From NCBI RefSeq assembly GCF_001427795.1, contig NZ_LMHJ01000004.1:124001-188000 (forward strand): a DNA stretch of 64,000 nucleotides. The letters run 5' to 3'. The translations under genes were made by a program, and so were the position numbers. Shown here piece by piece: positions 1 to 8,852 of this stretch; position 1 is the first letter of the stretch; every line of letters begins with the position of its first letter. The notes under the pieces were generated by a model, which saw nothing but the letters and a program-made list of their open reading frames with translations, ran no database searches and was not told the DNA's origin. Source of the stretch: Nocardioides sp. Root682. GTDB taxonomy: Bacteria; Actinomycetota; Actinomycetes; Propionibacteriales; Nocardioidaceae.

Positions 1-52
1 AGGACGTCGCGGATTTCGTCGTACCTCCGCGAGGACAGCCGAGAAGCTCCAA

Positions 53-79
53 TTTGACCTATTGGTCGAAAATCTGACT
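53..79. promoter_or_regulatory. Operator site 1 of the island regulon (inverted repeat)
   Basis: Core GGTCGA-AAAT-CTGACT lies at 64-79. It overlaps a second inverted repeat, TTTGACC (53-59) and GGTCGAA (64-70) with a 4-bp spacer. It sits just upstream of the -35 box of the first transporter operon. Sites with the same layout occur at 7600, 10105 and 13421, each in front of another transcription unit. I infer a binding site for the TetR protein encoded at 6721-7485. Confidence 0.7.
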
Positions 80-85
80 TACCGG

Positions 86-114
86 TTGACAAGTGGCGCA
101 ACCCTGCATAAGTT
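86..114 (+). promoter_or_regulatory. Promoter of the first ABC transporter operon
   Basis: A perfect -35 TTGACA (86-91), a 17-bp spacer and a -10 TAAGTT (109-114) lie about 65 bases before the start codon at 180. The -35 box is immediately 3' of operator site 1, so a repressor bound there could hinder RNA polymerase. Confidence 0.6.
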
Positions 115-179
115 CTGCGGCGATGGCAGCTGTGACCCCAGTCACGGACCAGGGACACGACGACAGAAGGGACTGCGGC

Positions 180-1424
180 ATGAAGACAGGCACAGTGCGT
201 TCGGCGATGGTCGCCGGCGCGGCATTGATCTCGGTGGGTCTGACCGGCTGTGGGGGCACGGACGAGCTACCCGGCGCGGAAGGGCTGGAGGGTGACCCGC
301 TGGTCATCGGAGTCATCATGGACACCTCGGGGACGGCGTCCTTCTACTCCGAGCAGGCCGTCGAGATGATCGAGTACGCGGCCGAGGCGACCAACACGGG
401 CGAGTTCCCAGTTGCCCTTCAGGGCCTCTTCGGTGAAGGCAGCCGCGGCATCCTCGACCGGCCGGTCAAGATCGTCACCGAAGATGACGGGAGCGACCCG
501 AACCGGGCCGTACAAGCTGCCAGGAAACTGATTGCAGCTGGTGCGGAAGCGATCATCAGCACGTCTGGATCAGCCTCGGCCCTCCAGTCGCGAATCGTGT
601 GCGAGGAGGAGAAGATCCCGTGCATCGCGCCGTACAGCAGCTCGGGAGCGATCGTCCAGCAGCCCAACGCCGGTTATATGTTCACGATTGCGCCCAACTC
701 AACCGTGCAGGGGGCATCGTTCTCGGGGATCTTCAAGGAGAACGGCTACGAGACGTACGCCATCGTGGGCGACAGCTCCCCTACATCTGCCGCCGTGGCG
801 GACCTGTACAAGGCGGCCTTCGATGACGCTGGGCTCCAGATGGTCGCCCGCGAGGTGGTTCCCGTGGGATCCACCGACGCGACCGCCCAAGTGTCGCGCG
901 TTCGCTCGGCGAACCCCGACGTGGTGTTCGACAGCTTCGCTGCCCTGTCGGAGGAGGGCTTGTTCTACAAGTCTGCGGGCGACAGCCTGGACGGCATCGC
1001 TCGCTGGGGCAACAACGGACTGATCACCAGTGACGAGCCAGCCAAGGTCGCTGGTCCGGACATCGAGGGCGTCAAGACACTCGACGTCCGATCGATCGAG
1101 AACGCCTACGGCGTCGAGGTTCAGGACGCCTTCGAGAAGGCGCACCCCGACATCGACTATCTGTCCTGGACCACCATCTGCAACTGGGAGGCCTTCATGG
1201 TCCTCAAGCACGCTTTCGAAGAAGTGGGCTCGACTGACGGTCCCGACGTCGTAGCGGAGATCGAGGGTCTGAAGGACTTCCCTTCCGTGCTAGGCCCGCC
1301 GGGGTACACGACCTCCTTCAGCGCCGACAACCACAACGGATCGTCATCTAAGGCGCTGGTCCCCGTCGTCCTCGAGGCCGACGGATCCATCGCGCTCGCC
1401 GACGACGAGACGATTCCCGACTAG
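180..1424 (+). CDS. ABC transporter substrate-binding lipoprotein (branched-chain amino acid type)
   Basis: This is the solute-binding component of a Liv-type importer, anchored outside the membrane, and it delivers a small organic solute to the permeases that follow. I chose ATG 180 because it opens a short signal peptide with the lipobox LTGC (lipidated Cys24); the open frame also reaches back to 93 but without a signal sequence. The mature part has the Peripla_BP_6 layout, starting near residue 44 with a segment of the type PLVIGVIMDTSG. The length (414 residues) is normal. The four genes that follow form the rest of the transporter. The neighbouring acyl-CoA enzymes suggest a carboxylic acid rather than an amino acid as cargo, but this is inference. 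Confidence 0.9.
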   Translation: MKTGTVRSAMVAGAALISVGLTGCGGTDELPGAEGLEGDPLVIGVIMDTSGTASFYSEQAVEMIEYAAEATNTGEFPVALQGLFGEGSRGILDRPVKIVTEDDGSDPNRAVQAARKLIAAGAEAIISTSGSASALQSRIVCEEEKIPCIAPYSSSGAIVQQPNAGYMFTIAPNSTVQGASFSGIFKENGYETYAIVGDSSPTSAAVADLYKAAFDDAGLQMVAREVVPVGSTDATAQVSRVRSANPDVVFDSFAALSEEGLFYKSAGDSLDGIARWGNNGLITSDEPAKVAGPDIEGVKTLDVRSIENAYGVEVQDAFEKAHPDIDYLSWTTICNWEAFMVLKHAFEEVGSTDGPDVVAEIEGLKDFPSVLGPPGYTTSFSADNHNGSSSKALVPVVLEADGSIALADDETIPD

Positions 1425-1431
1425 TGGCTCT

Positions 1432-1470
1432 CGGGTCTCGGCGGACGGTCTGGCCGTCCACCGAGACCCG
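1432..1470 (+). terminator. Stable intergenic hairpin between binding protein and permease
   Basis: A 17-nt arm (1432-1448, CGGGTCTCGGCGGACGG) pairs with 1454-1470 with one mismatch and a 5-nt loop. No T run follows, so it is unlikely to be a full terminator. Such hairpins often make binding-protein mRNA more abundant than permease mRNA, by partial termination or by protecting the upstream message from 3' decay. That role is inferred. Confidence 0.6.
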
Positions 1471-1484
1471 ACCACAAGGAGTTC

Positions 1485-2360
1485 ATGATGGCCATTGAAT
1501 GGATCGATGCGGTCACCGCACTGCGGGTCGGCATCGTCTACGCGCTCCTCGCGCTTGCCTACTTTCTGTTTGCCCGTACGACGGACACGATCAACTTCGC
1601 GGTCGGCGGCTACGCAATGGCAGCGGCGATGCTGTACGCAACGCTCACGGGCGGCGGAACCTCCCCGCTCGTTGCTTTCGTCGTAGCGGTCGGCCTTGGC
1701 GCTGTGCTGGGCGGAATGACGGAGACCTTCGTGATTCGCCCGATCGCGAGTAAGGGCCGCGACGAGTTCGTCGTGGTGCTGGCGATCACCGCCCTCCTCT
1801 TCGTCATCCAGCAACTGGCCGGTTTCGTGTTCGGCCGCAGGGCGATCATCGGTGAGCCGCTGACGGCCGGTCGGGTCGAGCTCGCTGGTTACGAGGTGAG
1901 CTTCCAGAACCTGCTGACCATCGCGGTCGGCTTCGTCGCCGCCGTGGTGGTCGGGTTGTGGATCGGCCGCGGGCGATCCGGCCGGATGATGCGCGCGATC
2001 GGCGACAACGAGCAGGCCGGGCTCACCCTTGGCATCCCCGTGCGGCGGGTCCGGTTGATCGCCGCGTCTGTCGGCGGCCTACTCGCCGGCCTGGCCGGCG
2101 CACTGACCGCCCCGCAGGCGGGTAACTCCTTCCACTCGGGCGTCAGCCTGTCGATCGTCGGCTTCATCGCCTTGGTCATCGGCGGCATGGGAAGCGCATA
2201 CGCCCCGCTGATCGGTGGTGTCCTGCTCAGCTTCCTGGAGTTGGGAACCTCCCTGATCTTTGGCAGCACCAGTCGCGACTACTTCTTGTTGGCGGCAGTG
2301 CTTCTCGTGTTCATCGCCCGCCCCGAGGGCCTCTTCAGCTTGAAGGTGAGAACCACATGA
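1485..2360 (+). CDS. Branched-chain-type ABC transporter permease (LivH-like)
   Basis: This is one of two membrane-spanning subunits of the Liv-type importer. The 291-residue protein is strongly hydrophobic, with about eight predicted helices, and has the Gly-rich LivH signature in its C-terminal half (VGFIALVIGGMGS, around residue 223). The start at 1485 has the Shine-Dalgarno AAGGAG a few bases upstream; a second ATG follows directly at 1488. The gene overlaps the next permease by 4 bases (ATGA), so the two are translationally coupled. Confidence 0.9.
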   Translation: MMAIEWIDAVTALRVGIVYALLALAYFLFARTTDTINFAVGGYAMAAAMLYATLTGGGTSPLVAFVVAVGLGAVLGGMTETFVIRPIASKGRDEFVVVLAITALLFVIQQLAGFVFGRRAIIGEPLTAGRVELAGYEVSFQNLLTIAVGFVAAVVVGLWIGRGRSGRMMRAIGDNEQAGLTLGIPVRRVRLIAASVGGLLAGLAGALTAPQAGNSFHSGVSLSIVGFIALVIGGMGSAYAPLIGGVLLSFLELGTSLIFGSTSRDYFLLAAVLLVFIARPEGLFSLKVRTT

Positions 2361-3388
2361 CCATCACCGTCACACCGGCAAGAACCGACCGCATGGAAGT
2401 TCCACCGCGATCACGGGGTCGGCGCGACACCACCTTGCTCCCCGCCGTGTTCTTCCTGGTCGCCTTCGTTGCGCTCTATTTCGGGTGGGCGTTGGCGGAG
2501 TCGTACCACCTCGACATCGCGATGACGTTCACGATGTTCTCCCTCTTGGCACTCGGCATGTACACGCCGCTCTTCTTGGGGGGTCAGATTGACCTGGCGT
2601 ACAACGCCTACCTCGCGGCCGGCGCATACGCAGTGGCGATCATTGCCAATCGGACGGACATCCCTTTGGTGCTGGCCATTCCCATCGGTGCAGCGGTCGC
2701 TGCGACAATGGCCCTGGTCCTCGGCCTCGTGACCAGTCATCTCACCGGGTTCCATCTGGCGCTCGTGACTCTGCTCGCCGGCACCGCGGCGTACCGATGG
2801 ATCAGCAGTACAGGAGCAGGCCTCACGGGCGGCGCCAGCGGCATCGGAGGAATCCCTCGGCTGGACCTGCTCGGAATCGAGTTCGGCCGCGAGCAGTTGG
2901 TCGCGGCTGGCCTCATCGCTGTGTGGCTGGTGGCCTTCGCCTTGAGTCGATTCCGCCGTTCGCTCCCCGGGCTCGCTGTGCGTCTCAATCGTGCCTCCAC
3001 GCCGGCGGCTGAAGTCTCCGGTATACCGACGACTTCAATCCGGCTGGTCTCACTCGCCATGGGCGCAGCGATCGGCTCCCTCGGCGGAGTGTTCGTCGCG
3101 CTCATGAATCAGTTCATTCTTGCTGACTCCTATGCCCCCGAGATCGTCTTCCTCGCCCTGTTTCTGCCCCTGCTCGGCGGGATTTCCACGCCGTGGGGGG
3201 CCGTCATCGGTGCAGGGTTGCTCTGCTTCCTCAACGAGGCATCGGCGTTCATCGAAGGGCCGGGTCCCCTTGTGTTCGGCGGCGCGTCCCTCGCGATCCT
3301 GATCCTCTTGCCGGGCGGGCTCATCGGTGTAGTCGCACTGGGGTGGTCCGCTGCTCGGTCGCGGATGCGAAAGGAAGACAAGCTATGA
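2357..3388 (+). CDS. Branched-chain-type ABC transporter permease (LivM-like)
   Basis: This is the second permease of the importer. The 343 residues begin with a charged cytoplasmic segment, followed by hydrophobic helices from about residue 30 onward. It contains the LivM-typical stretch TGGASGIGGI (around 158-167), and the family motif region LLGGISTPWG is present near residue 273. The start overlaps the LivH stop and the end overlaps the LivG start, both as ATGA, so the operon is tightly coupled. Confidence 0.9.
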   Translation: MTITVTPARTDRMEVPPRSRGRRDTTLLPAVFFLVAFVALYFGWALAESYHLDIAMTFTMFSLLALGMYTPLFLGGQIDLAYNAYLAAGAYAVAIIANRTDIPLVLAIPIGAAVAATMALVLGLVTSHLTGFHLALVTLLAGTAAYRWISSTGAGLTGGASGIGGIPRLDLLGIEFGREQLVAAGLIAVWLVAFALSRFRRSLPGLAVRLNRASTPAAEVSGIPTTSIRLVSLAMGAAIGSLGGVFVALMNQFILADSYAPEIVFLALFLPLLGGISTPWGAVIGAGLLCFLNEASAFIEGPGPLVFGGASLAILILLPGGLIGVVALGWSAARSRMRKEDKL

Positions 3389-4140
3389 GTGCCTTGCTGC
3401 GGTGCGCTGACATCGGCAAGAACTACGGAGGCGTAACCGCTCTGAAGCGCATCGACCTCACGGTCGGCGTCGGAGAGATTGTCGGTCTCGTCGGCGCCAA
3501 CGGTGCCGGGAAGTCGACACTGATCGACATCATCAGCGGAAACACCGAGCCGTCGCGAGGAGCAGTGATGCTGCGCGACCGTGAGGTCAAGGGTCGACCC
3601 GCGCGGCGAGCTCGCGCCGGAATCTCGCGTACCTTCCAACACCCTCAGATCTCCGAGGTGCTGACGTTGCGGGAGAACGTCGCCTGTGGGCTTGCGTCCA
3701 CGCGAATGAGATCCCCGCTGCACGTATTGCGCGAACTGGCGCTGTCGGCGTTGATCGACACCACCCCGTGGGCGGAGGTGGACCGCCTGTGCGAGTCGAT
3801 CGGCCTCACCGACCTGGATCGGGTTGCAGGGACGGTGTCATTCGGCGATCTCCGCCTGGCCGAGGTGGGCCGGGCGCTTGTCCAGCAGCCCGACGTCGTC
3901 ATGCTCGACGAGCCGTTCCCCGGAGTGGATGACGAAGGCGTCATGGGCGTCCTGGCTGCGCTCCGCACCCTGCGAGGACAGGGCAAGGGGGTCCTTCTCG
4001 TCGATCACAACGTCGACATCGTGGCCTCGATTGCCGACCGGCTGGTGCTGATCGCCGACGGCGAGGTCGCAATCGAAGGACCCGTGGACGAATGCCTCGC
4101 GAGCAGCGTGTTCCGCGAGCGATACATCGGAGTGGCTTGA
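3385..4140 (+). CDS. ABC transporter ATP-binding protein (LivG-like)
   Basis: This is a cytoplasmic ATPase driving the Liv-type importer. Walker A GANGAGKST is at residues 37-45 and Walker B VVMLDEP near 170-176. The signature segment reads SFGDLRLAEVG, where family members usually have a form like GxQRRLEIA, so the Q and the basic residues are replaced. The segment after Walker B (PFPGVDD) also departs from the usual AAGLN. It pairs with the more canonical LivF that follows. The start at 3385 overlaps the permease stop (ATGA). Confidence 0.88.
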   Translation: MSALLRCADIGKNYGGVTALKRIDLTVGVGEIVGLVGANGAGKSTLIDIISGNTEPSRGAVMLRDREVKGRPARRARAGISRTFQHPQISEVLTLRENVACGLASTRMRSPLHVLRELALSALIDTTPWAEVDRLCESIGLTDLDRVAGTVSFGDLRLAEVGRALVQQPDVVMLDEPFPGVDDEGVMGVLAALRTLRGQGKGVLLVDHNVDIVASIADRLVLIADGEVAIEGPVDECLASSVFRERYIGVA

Positions 4141-4868
4141 TGAACGTGGAACTGTTGGTAGCCGGAGCGAACGTCACCTATGGCCGTGCTGCCGCGGTAG
4201 TCGATGCGGAGCTGGCCGTGCGGCCTGGGACGGTCACGGCCCTTGTCGGGCCCAACGGTGCAGGGAAGTCCTCACTGGTGCAGATGGTCGTGGGGGCGGT
4301 ACGTGGTCGCGCGACGACGCTCACGCTGGGTGGGCAGGAGCTGACCGGTCTCACGGTGGCGCAACGAGCGATCGCCGGGATCACGTTGGTGCCGCAGGGC
4401 CGCCAGTTGTTCCCGCGCCTCACGGTCGTTGAGAACCTCAAGGTGATCGCCGACGCCCTGCGGTTGGCTCCGGCCGTCGTGGACGAGGCCCTGGATCGTT
4501 TTTCCATCCTCCGGACTCGCCATGATGCGATCGCTGGAGTCCTCTCTGGTGGTGAACGACAGATGCTCGCCATCGCCCGGGGCCTGATGAGCGCCCCGAA
4601 AGTGCTGATCCTCGACGAGCCGACCCTAGGTCTGGCACCGGTCGTCGTCGGTGAACTTCTGAACACAGTCGTCGGCCTGCGTGAGGAGGGCGTCGGCATC
4701 CTGATCGTGGAGCCATCGATGCACAACGTCCCGGCGGAGATTGACCACGGAGCCGTGATGATCCGCGGACGAACCGTGTCCGTTCCGGGCGGACACGAAA
4801 TGTTGAGTGACCGCTATCGCGAGCTGCTCGGCCTCGGCCTGCCCTCCACGCTCGACATGACGCCTTGA
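4140..4868 (+). CDS. ABC transporter ATP-binding protein (LivF-like)
   Basis: This is the second ATPase of the Liv-type importer, 242 residues. Walker A GPNGAGKSS is at 37-45, the signature is a clean LSGGERQ, and Walker B is VLILDEPTLGLAP. The stop of livG and this start share one base (TGATG). With a degenerate signature in LivG and a canonical one here, the ATPase dimer may have asymmetric sites. Confidence 0.9.
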   Translation: MNVELLVAGANVTYGRAAAVVDAELAVRPGTVTALVGPNGAGKSSLVQMVVGAVRGRATTLTLGGQELTGLTVAQRAIAGITLVPQGRQLFPRLTVVENLKVIADALRLAPAVVDEALDRFSILRTRHDAIAGVLSGGERQMLAIARGLMSAPKVLILDEPTLGLAPVVVGELLNTVVGLREEGVGILIVEPSMHNVPAEIDHGAVMIRGRTVSVPGGHEMLSDRYRELLGLGLPSTLDMTP

Positions 4869-4920
4869 CCGTTCATCACGGCTCGTGCACCCGAGCCATC
4901 CCCCAAGAAGGGCGGGTCGT

Positions 4921-6741
4921 GTGACGACCATCCAAGACAAGCTGATCCCTGCGATCGAATTCATGCTCTTTGACTGGTTGTCCTTGGGCGATCTGCTCGG
5001 CGAACCGCGGTTCGCCGAGCATTCCGGAGAGGCTTGCCGAGAACTGCTGCGGGGGGCGTCTGAGATCGCGGCGCAGTTTTTCGAGCCGGCGAACCGAGTC
5101 AGCGACGTCGAGGAGCCCTATGTCGACGTCGCGGGTGAGGTCGTCCTCCCCGCGGAGACGCATCGCGCCTTTGCGGCCTACCGGGATTTCGGTGTGATGG
5201 GTGCCAGCCACAACGTCGAGTTCGGGGGCTCCCAGCTGCCGAGGCTCGTGGAGCTAGCGGTCCGCGTCGTCTTTTCGGCCGCCGGACCCAATGTCCTGCC
5301 GACCTTGCTGAGCGAGGCGAACGCGTCGCTCATTCTCGAGCACGGTACGGAGGCCCAGCGCCGAGCCTTCGCCGTTCCTCAGATCGAGTCGCGTTTCACC
5401 GGCACGATGGCCATGTCGGAGTCGCAGGCCGGTTCCTCGCTGGCAGACATCCTCACAAGGGCAACGCCGGATGGTCCTCGCTCCGAACTGGACCCTCTCG
5501 GAGCGCGCTACCGACTGGTCGGCGAGAAGATGTGGATCAGCGGTGCCGAGCACACTCTGGCGGACAACATCGTCCACCTGGTGCTGGCGAAGATCCCTCT
5601 CGCCGACGGGACATTGGCTGCGACGACCTCGGCTCTGTCGCTCTTCATCGTGCCGAAGTTCTTGGTCGACAGCGACTCCGGAGACCGCGAACGGAACGAC
5701 GTGCGTCTGATCAGCCTGAACCACAAGCTCGGAAACCGCGGGATCCCCAACACCGCGCTGGCCTTCGGGCAACTCGACGACGGACCCCGAGGAGCAAGGG
5801 GAGCGATCGGCTACCTAGTAGGGGAGCCGGGCGAGGGCCTCTCGCAGATGTTCCACATGATGAATGCCGCGCGCACGGAGATCGGACTCCTCGCCGCCTC
5901 GATCGGTTTCGCTGGTTTCGCCGTGTCACTCGACTACGCCAAGTGGCGCCGACAGGGACGTGCGCGGGGCGGTACGTCGACCGACTCGGTGCCGATCATC
6001 CAGCACGCCGACGTCAAGCGGATGCTCCTGGCTCAGAAGTCGTACGCCGAGGGGGGCATAGCTCTGGCCCTCTACGTGGCCCGACTGCTCGATGAGCAGC
6101 GAACCGGCGACGACGACACGGTGCAGCACGCCACGGCTCTGCTGGAAATCCTTACGCCGGTCCTCAAAAGCTGGCCGAGTGAGTGGTGTCTGGAGGGCAA
6201 CAGCCTCGCCATCCAGGTTCTGGGTGGTGCGGGGTACACGCGCGACTATCCCGTGGAGCAGTACTGGCGAGACCAGCGGCTGAACATGATCCACGAGGGG
6301 ACCCACGGCGTGCAGGCCTTGGACCTGCTCGGACGGAAGGTGCGGCAGCGGGGCGGTGAGTCCCTCACGGAGCTGGGCGAGGAAGTCGCGCGCACCGTGG
6401 CCGCAGCAGGTGTGGCCGGAATGGCCGATGAGGCGGATTCGCTTGCCCAGGCATGGTCGGCCGTCCTTGAGGCGACTGACCAAGCCTGGGCCACGGGAGA
6501 TGCCAGCGACGCGCTGGCCAACGCCACGCCGTACCTGCAGGCGTTCGGTCACGTGTGTCTTGCCTGGGTCCATCTGGACCTGGCGCTGGCGGCTTTGTCG
6601 TCGAAGCACGCTGAGGCCGCCGGTCGTATCGCGACTATGCGGTACTTCTTCGCCTATGAGGTTCCGCGGGTCTATGGGTGGTTATCGGCAGTCATCGACA
6701 AGCAGATGCTGTGCCGCGACCTAGACCCGGCGGTCCTTTGA
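4921..6741 (+). CDS. Acyl-CoA dehydrogenase
   Basis: This flavin enzyme introduces the 2,3-double bond into an acyl-CoA, the first step of beta-oxidation. I chose GTG 4921 because the purine-rich AAGAAGGG precedes it; the frame opens earlier at 4885. Visible motifs are MAMSESQAGSSLAD (substrate and FAD contact, around 163), EKMWISGAEH, the helical core GLLAASIGFAG, QVLGGAGYTRDYPVEQYWRD, and IHEGTHGVQA with the probable catalytic Glu. At 606 residues it belongs to the long FadE-type group with an extra C-terminal helical domain. It sits directly downstream of the transporter and its 3' end overlaps that of the convergent tetR by 21 bases. Confidence 0.92.
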   Translation: MTTIQDKLIPAIEFMLFDWLSLGDLLGEPRFAEHSGEACRELLRGASEIAAQFFEPANRVSDVEEPYVDVAGEVVLPAETHRAFAAYRDFGVMGASHNVEFGGSQLPRLVELAVRVVFSAAGPNVLPTLLSEANASLILEHGTEAQRRAFAVPQIESRFTGTMAMSESQAGSSLADILTRATPDGPRSELDPLGARYRLVGEKMWISGAEHTLADNIVHLVLAKIPLADGTLAATTSALSLFIVPKFLVDSDSGDRERNDVRLISLNHKLGNRGIPNTALAFGQLDDGPRGARGAIGYLVGEPGEGLSQMFHMMNAARTEIGLLAASIGFAGFAVSLDYAKWRRQGRARGGTSTDSVPIIQHADVKRMLLAQKSYAEGGIALALYVARLLDEQRTGDDDTVQHATALLEILTPVLKSWPSEWCLEGNSLAIQVLGGAGYTRDYPVEQYWRDQRLNMIHEGTHGVQALDLLGRKVRQRGGESLTELGEEVARTVAAAGVAGMADEADSLAQAWSAVLEATDQAWATGDASDALANATPYLQAFGHVCLAWVHLDLALAALSSKHAEAAGRIATMRYFFAYEVPRVYGWLSAVIDKQMLCRDLDPAVL

Positions 6742-7485
6742 TCCTGACGCACCGCTCCGCTTTCCCGTGCCGTTGCGGACGGGAGCAGTTAGCGACGGAA
6801 GCACCGCCTCAAGGCGCTCGGTGTGGAAGCGGATCGATCGCGCGTGGTACTCGGCTTGGTCCGCCGGACTCTGAGTGCCTTGCGCCGCCGCTGGGCTCTC
6901 GTCGTCACTGCTGCGCAGCATCCCGCGGAGCAATAGGTCGATGTAGGTGTCGGCAACGTCTTCTGGCGCCTTGGGTCCGTCGGGGGTGTACCACTGCCAC
7001 AGCCAGTTGCACATGCCGTCGATTGCGAACGCGATGATCTTCTCGTCGCGTACCTCGAACTCCCCCTCGGCCACGCCTTGACTGAGGATCGACTTCAACA
7101 GCGTGTCGCTCTGGCGCTTCAACTTGCGGAACTCGTCCTGGATGTCGGCCGGGAACTCAGACTCCGATGAGTACGTCAGGCTGTAGAGGTCGAGGTTGTT
7201 GGCCACGGAAGAGACGTGGTAGCGCACATAGGCACGCAGTTGCTCGGTCGCCGTCCCGGAGCTCGAAACGAGGTCCCGGACGCTCTCGAACTCCTGAGTG
7301 ATCCAGTCGCCAACGACCTGGCGCAGGAGATCGTCGCGTCCGCTGAAGTAGTGGTAGAGCGCGCCCTTGGTCAGCCCCACCTCGTCAGCGATGGCTTGAA
7401 GGGAGACGCCCCGGATGCCCTTCTCCTTGAAGAGGCGCGTGGCCACCCGGATGACTTCGTCCCGCACCATCGTTCGTCTGACCAT
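6721..7485 (-). CDS. TetR family transcriptional regulator
   Basis: This is a one-component repressor, 254 residues. The N-terminal helix-turn-helix is clear (VSLQAIADEVGLTKGALYHY, about residues 28-47) and the C-terminal ligand domain is TetR_C-like. Starts at 7485 (ATG) and 7488 (TTG) are adjacent; I prefer ATG. It is divergent from the thiolase operon, and the 7599-7616 palindrome lies between them. It is the only regulator in the catabolic island, so it is the obvious candidate for binding all four related palindromes. Its ligand would be a pathway acyl-CoA or substrate; this is inference. Confidence 0.9.
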   Translation of the reverse strand: MVRRTMVRDEVIRVATRLFKEKGIRGVSLQAIADEVGLTKGALYHYFSGRDDLLRQVVGDWITQEFESVRDLVSSSGTATEQLRAYVRYHVSSVANNLDLYSLTYSSESEFPADIQDEFRKLKRQSDTLLKSILSQGVAEGEFEVRDEKIIAFAIDGMCNWLWQWYTPDGPKAPEDVADTYIDLLLRGMLRSSDDESPAAAQGTQSPADQAEYHARSIRFHTERLEAVLPSLTAPVRNGTGKRSGASGSKDRRV

Positions 7486-7598
7486 CAACTTGCCTGCTCA
7501 TCTGCTGTCGACACTGCTGGAGCAAGGATCCTAGCCGGGCAGTGACTCGGCAGGGACACGACGGATGGAGAGGCCGACGAAGGCCACAACATTCTTAA

Positions 7599-7616
7599 GG
7601 GTCAAATTATTGACCC
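7599..7616. promoter_or_regulatory. Operator site 2 of the island regulon (perfect palindrome)
   Basis: GGGTCAA-ATTA-TTGACCC is a perfect 7-4-7 inverted repeat. The right arm can double as a -35 box (TTGACC) for the thiolase operon. The downstream GGGTAGATC (7619-7627) is repeated at the same spacing beside site 4. The site lies between the divergent tetR and thiolase genes, which suggests autoregulation as well as control of the operon. Confidence 0.75.
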
Positions 7617-7646
7617 ATGGGTAGATCCGGTGTCAGGATGCAGCCC

Positions 7647-8852
7647 ATGACCAGTCGAGAAGCAGCAATCGTTGGTGTGGCGCGTACGCCCATCGGCAAG
7701 GCATACCGAGGGGCCTTCAACAACACCTCGGGTCAAGAACTGGCCGGGCACGCCATCGCGCATGCGCTCGAGCGGGCCGGGCTGGAAGGTGGCGAGGTTG
7801 AGGACGTCTTGCTTGGCTGCGCGATGCAACAGGGCACGACCGGCTTCAACGTCGCCCGACAGGCAGCTCTTCGCGCCGGCCTCCCTGTCACGGTCCCTGG
7901 ATCGACAATTGATCGCCAGTGCGCGTCGTCGCTAATGGCCGTCGCCTCTGCGGCACGGGAGATTGTCCAGGAACAGATGACCGTGACCATCGGCGGCGGC
8001 GTCGAATCAATCTCGCTCGTCCAGAACGAGCACTACAACGGCCACCGCGCTACGGACCCGTGGCTCGAGCAGCACCGCTCGGACGTCTACTGGTCCATGC
8101 TCCAGACTGCTGAGACGGTCGCGCAGCGCTATGGCGTGACCCGCGAGGCACAGGACCTCATGGGCCTGCAGTCACAGCAACGCGCAATCGCTGCTGTCGA
8201 AGCTGGCCGATATGACGAAGAGATCGCCCAGATCACTGTCACTTCACTGTCCCGCGATCGGGAGACGGGCGAGGTCTCCGAGAGGGAGGTGACGCTCTCG
8301 CACGACGAAGGCATCCGAGCGACCAGCACCGAGGCGCTCGCGGGACTCAAGCCCGTGATGGCCCCCGGTCAGGTCAGCGAGGTCCCAAGTGTGACGGCGG
8401 GCAACGCGTCACAACTCTCCGACGGGGCGGCAGCAATCGTCTTGATGGAGGGATCGGCGGCCAAGCGCCGGGGGCTCGCCCCGCTTGGCTACTACCGCGG
8501 CATGGCAGTCACGGGCTGCTCGCCCGACGAGATGGGGATCGGCCCGGTCACCGCGATCCCGCGCCTGCTGGAGAACCATGGCCTCACCGTCGACGACATC
8601 GGCCTCTGGGAGCTGAACGAGGCCTTCGCCTCCCAGGCCATCTACTGTCGCGACCTCCTCGGCATCGACCCCGAGAAGATGAACGTCGACGGCGGCGCGA
8701 TCGCCGTCGGTCACCCCTATGGCATGACGGGAGCACGTCTTGTCGGTCACGCGCTGATCGAGGGCCGACGACGCGACGTGCAGTGGGCCGTCGTCTCGAT
8801 GTGCGTGGGCGGCGGAATGGGCGCCGCCGGACTCTTCGAGGTCGCGCGGTGA
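7647..8852 (+). CDS. Thiolase (acetyl-CoA acyltransferase)
   Basis: This enzyme cleaves 3-ketoacyl-CoA with CoA to acetyl-CoA and a shortened acyl-CoA. ATG 7647 is chosen because AGGA sits 8 bases upstream; in-frame ATGs at 7617 and 7638 fall in or near the operator. The 401-residue protein has the nucleophile Cys in IDRQCASSLMA (near residue 88), NEAFASQ, the catalytic His in GGAIAVGHPYGMTGAR, and the second Cys in SMCVGGGMGAAG at the C-terminus. It overlaps the next gene as GTGA, so thiolase, SDR and MaoC are one coupled operon under operator site 2. Confidence 0.93.
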   Translation: MTSREAAIVGVARTPIGKAYRGAFNNTSGQELAGHAIAHALERAGLEGGEVEDVLLGCAMQQGTTGFNVARQAALRAGLPVTVPGSTIDRQCASSLMAVASAAREIVQEQMTVTIGGGVESISLVQNEHYNGHRATDPWLEQHRSDVYWSMLQTAETVAQRYGVTREAQDLMGLQSQQRAIAAVEAGRYDEEIAQITVTSLSRDRETGEVSEREVTLSHDEGIRATSTEALAGLKPVMAPGQVSEVPSVTAGNASQLSDGAAAIVLMEGSAAKRRGLAPLGYYRGMAVTGCSPDEMGIGPVTAIPRLLENHGLTVDDIGLWELNEAFASQAIYCRDLLGIDPEKMNVDGGAIAVGHPYGMTGARLVGHALIEGRRRDVQWAVVSMCVGGGMGAAGLFEVAR

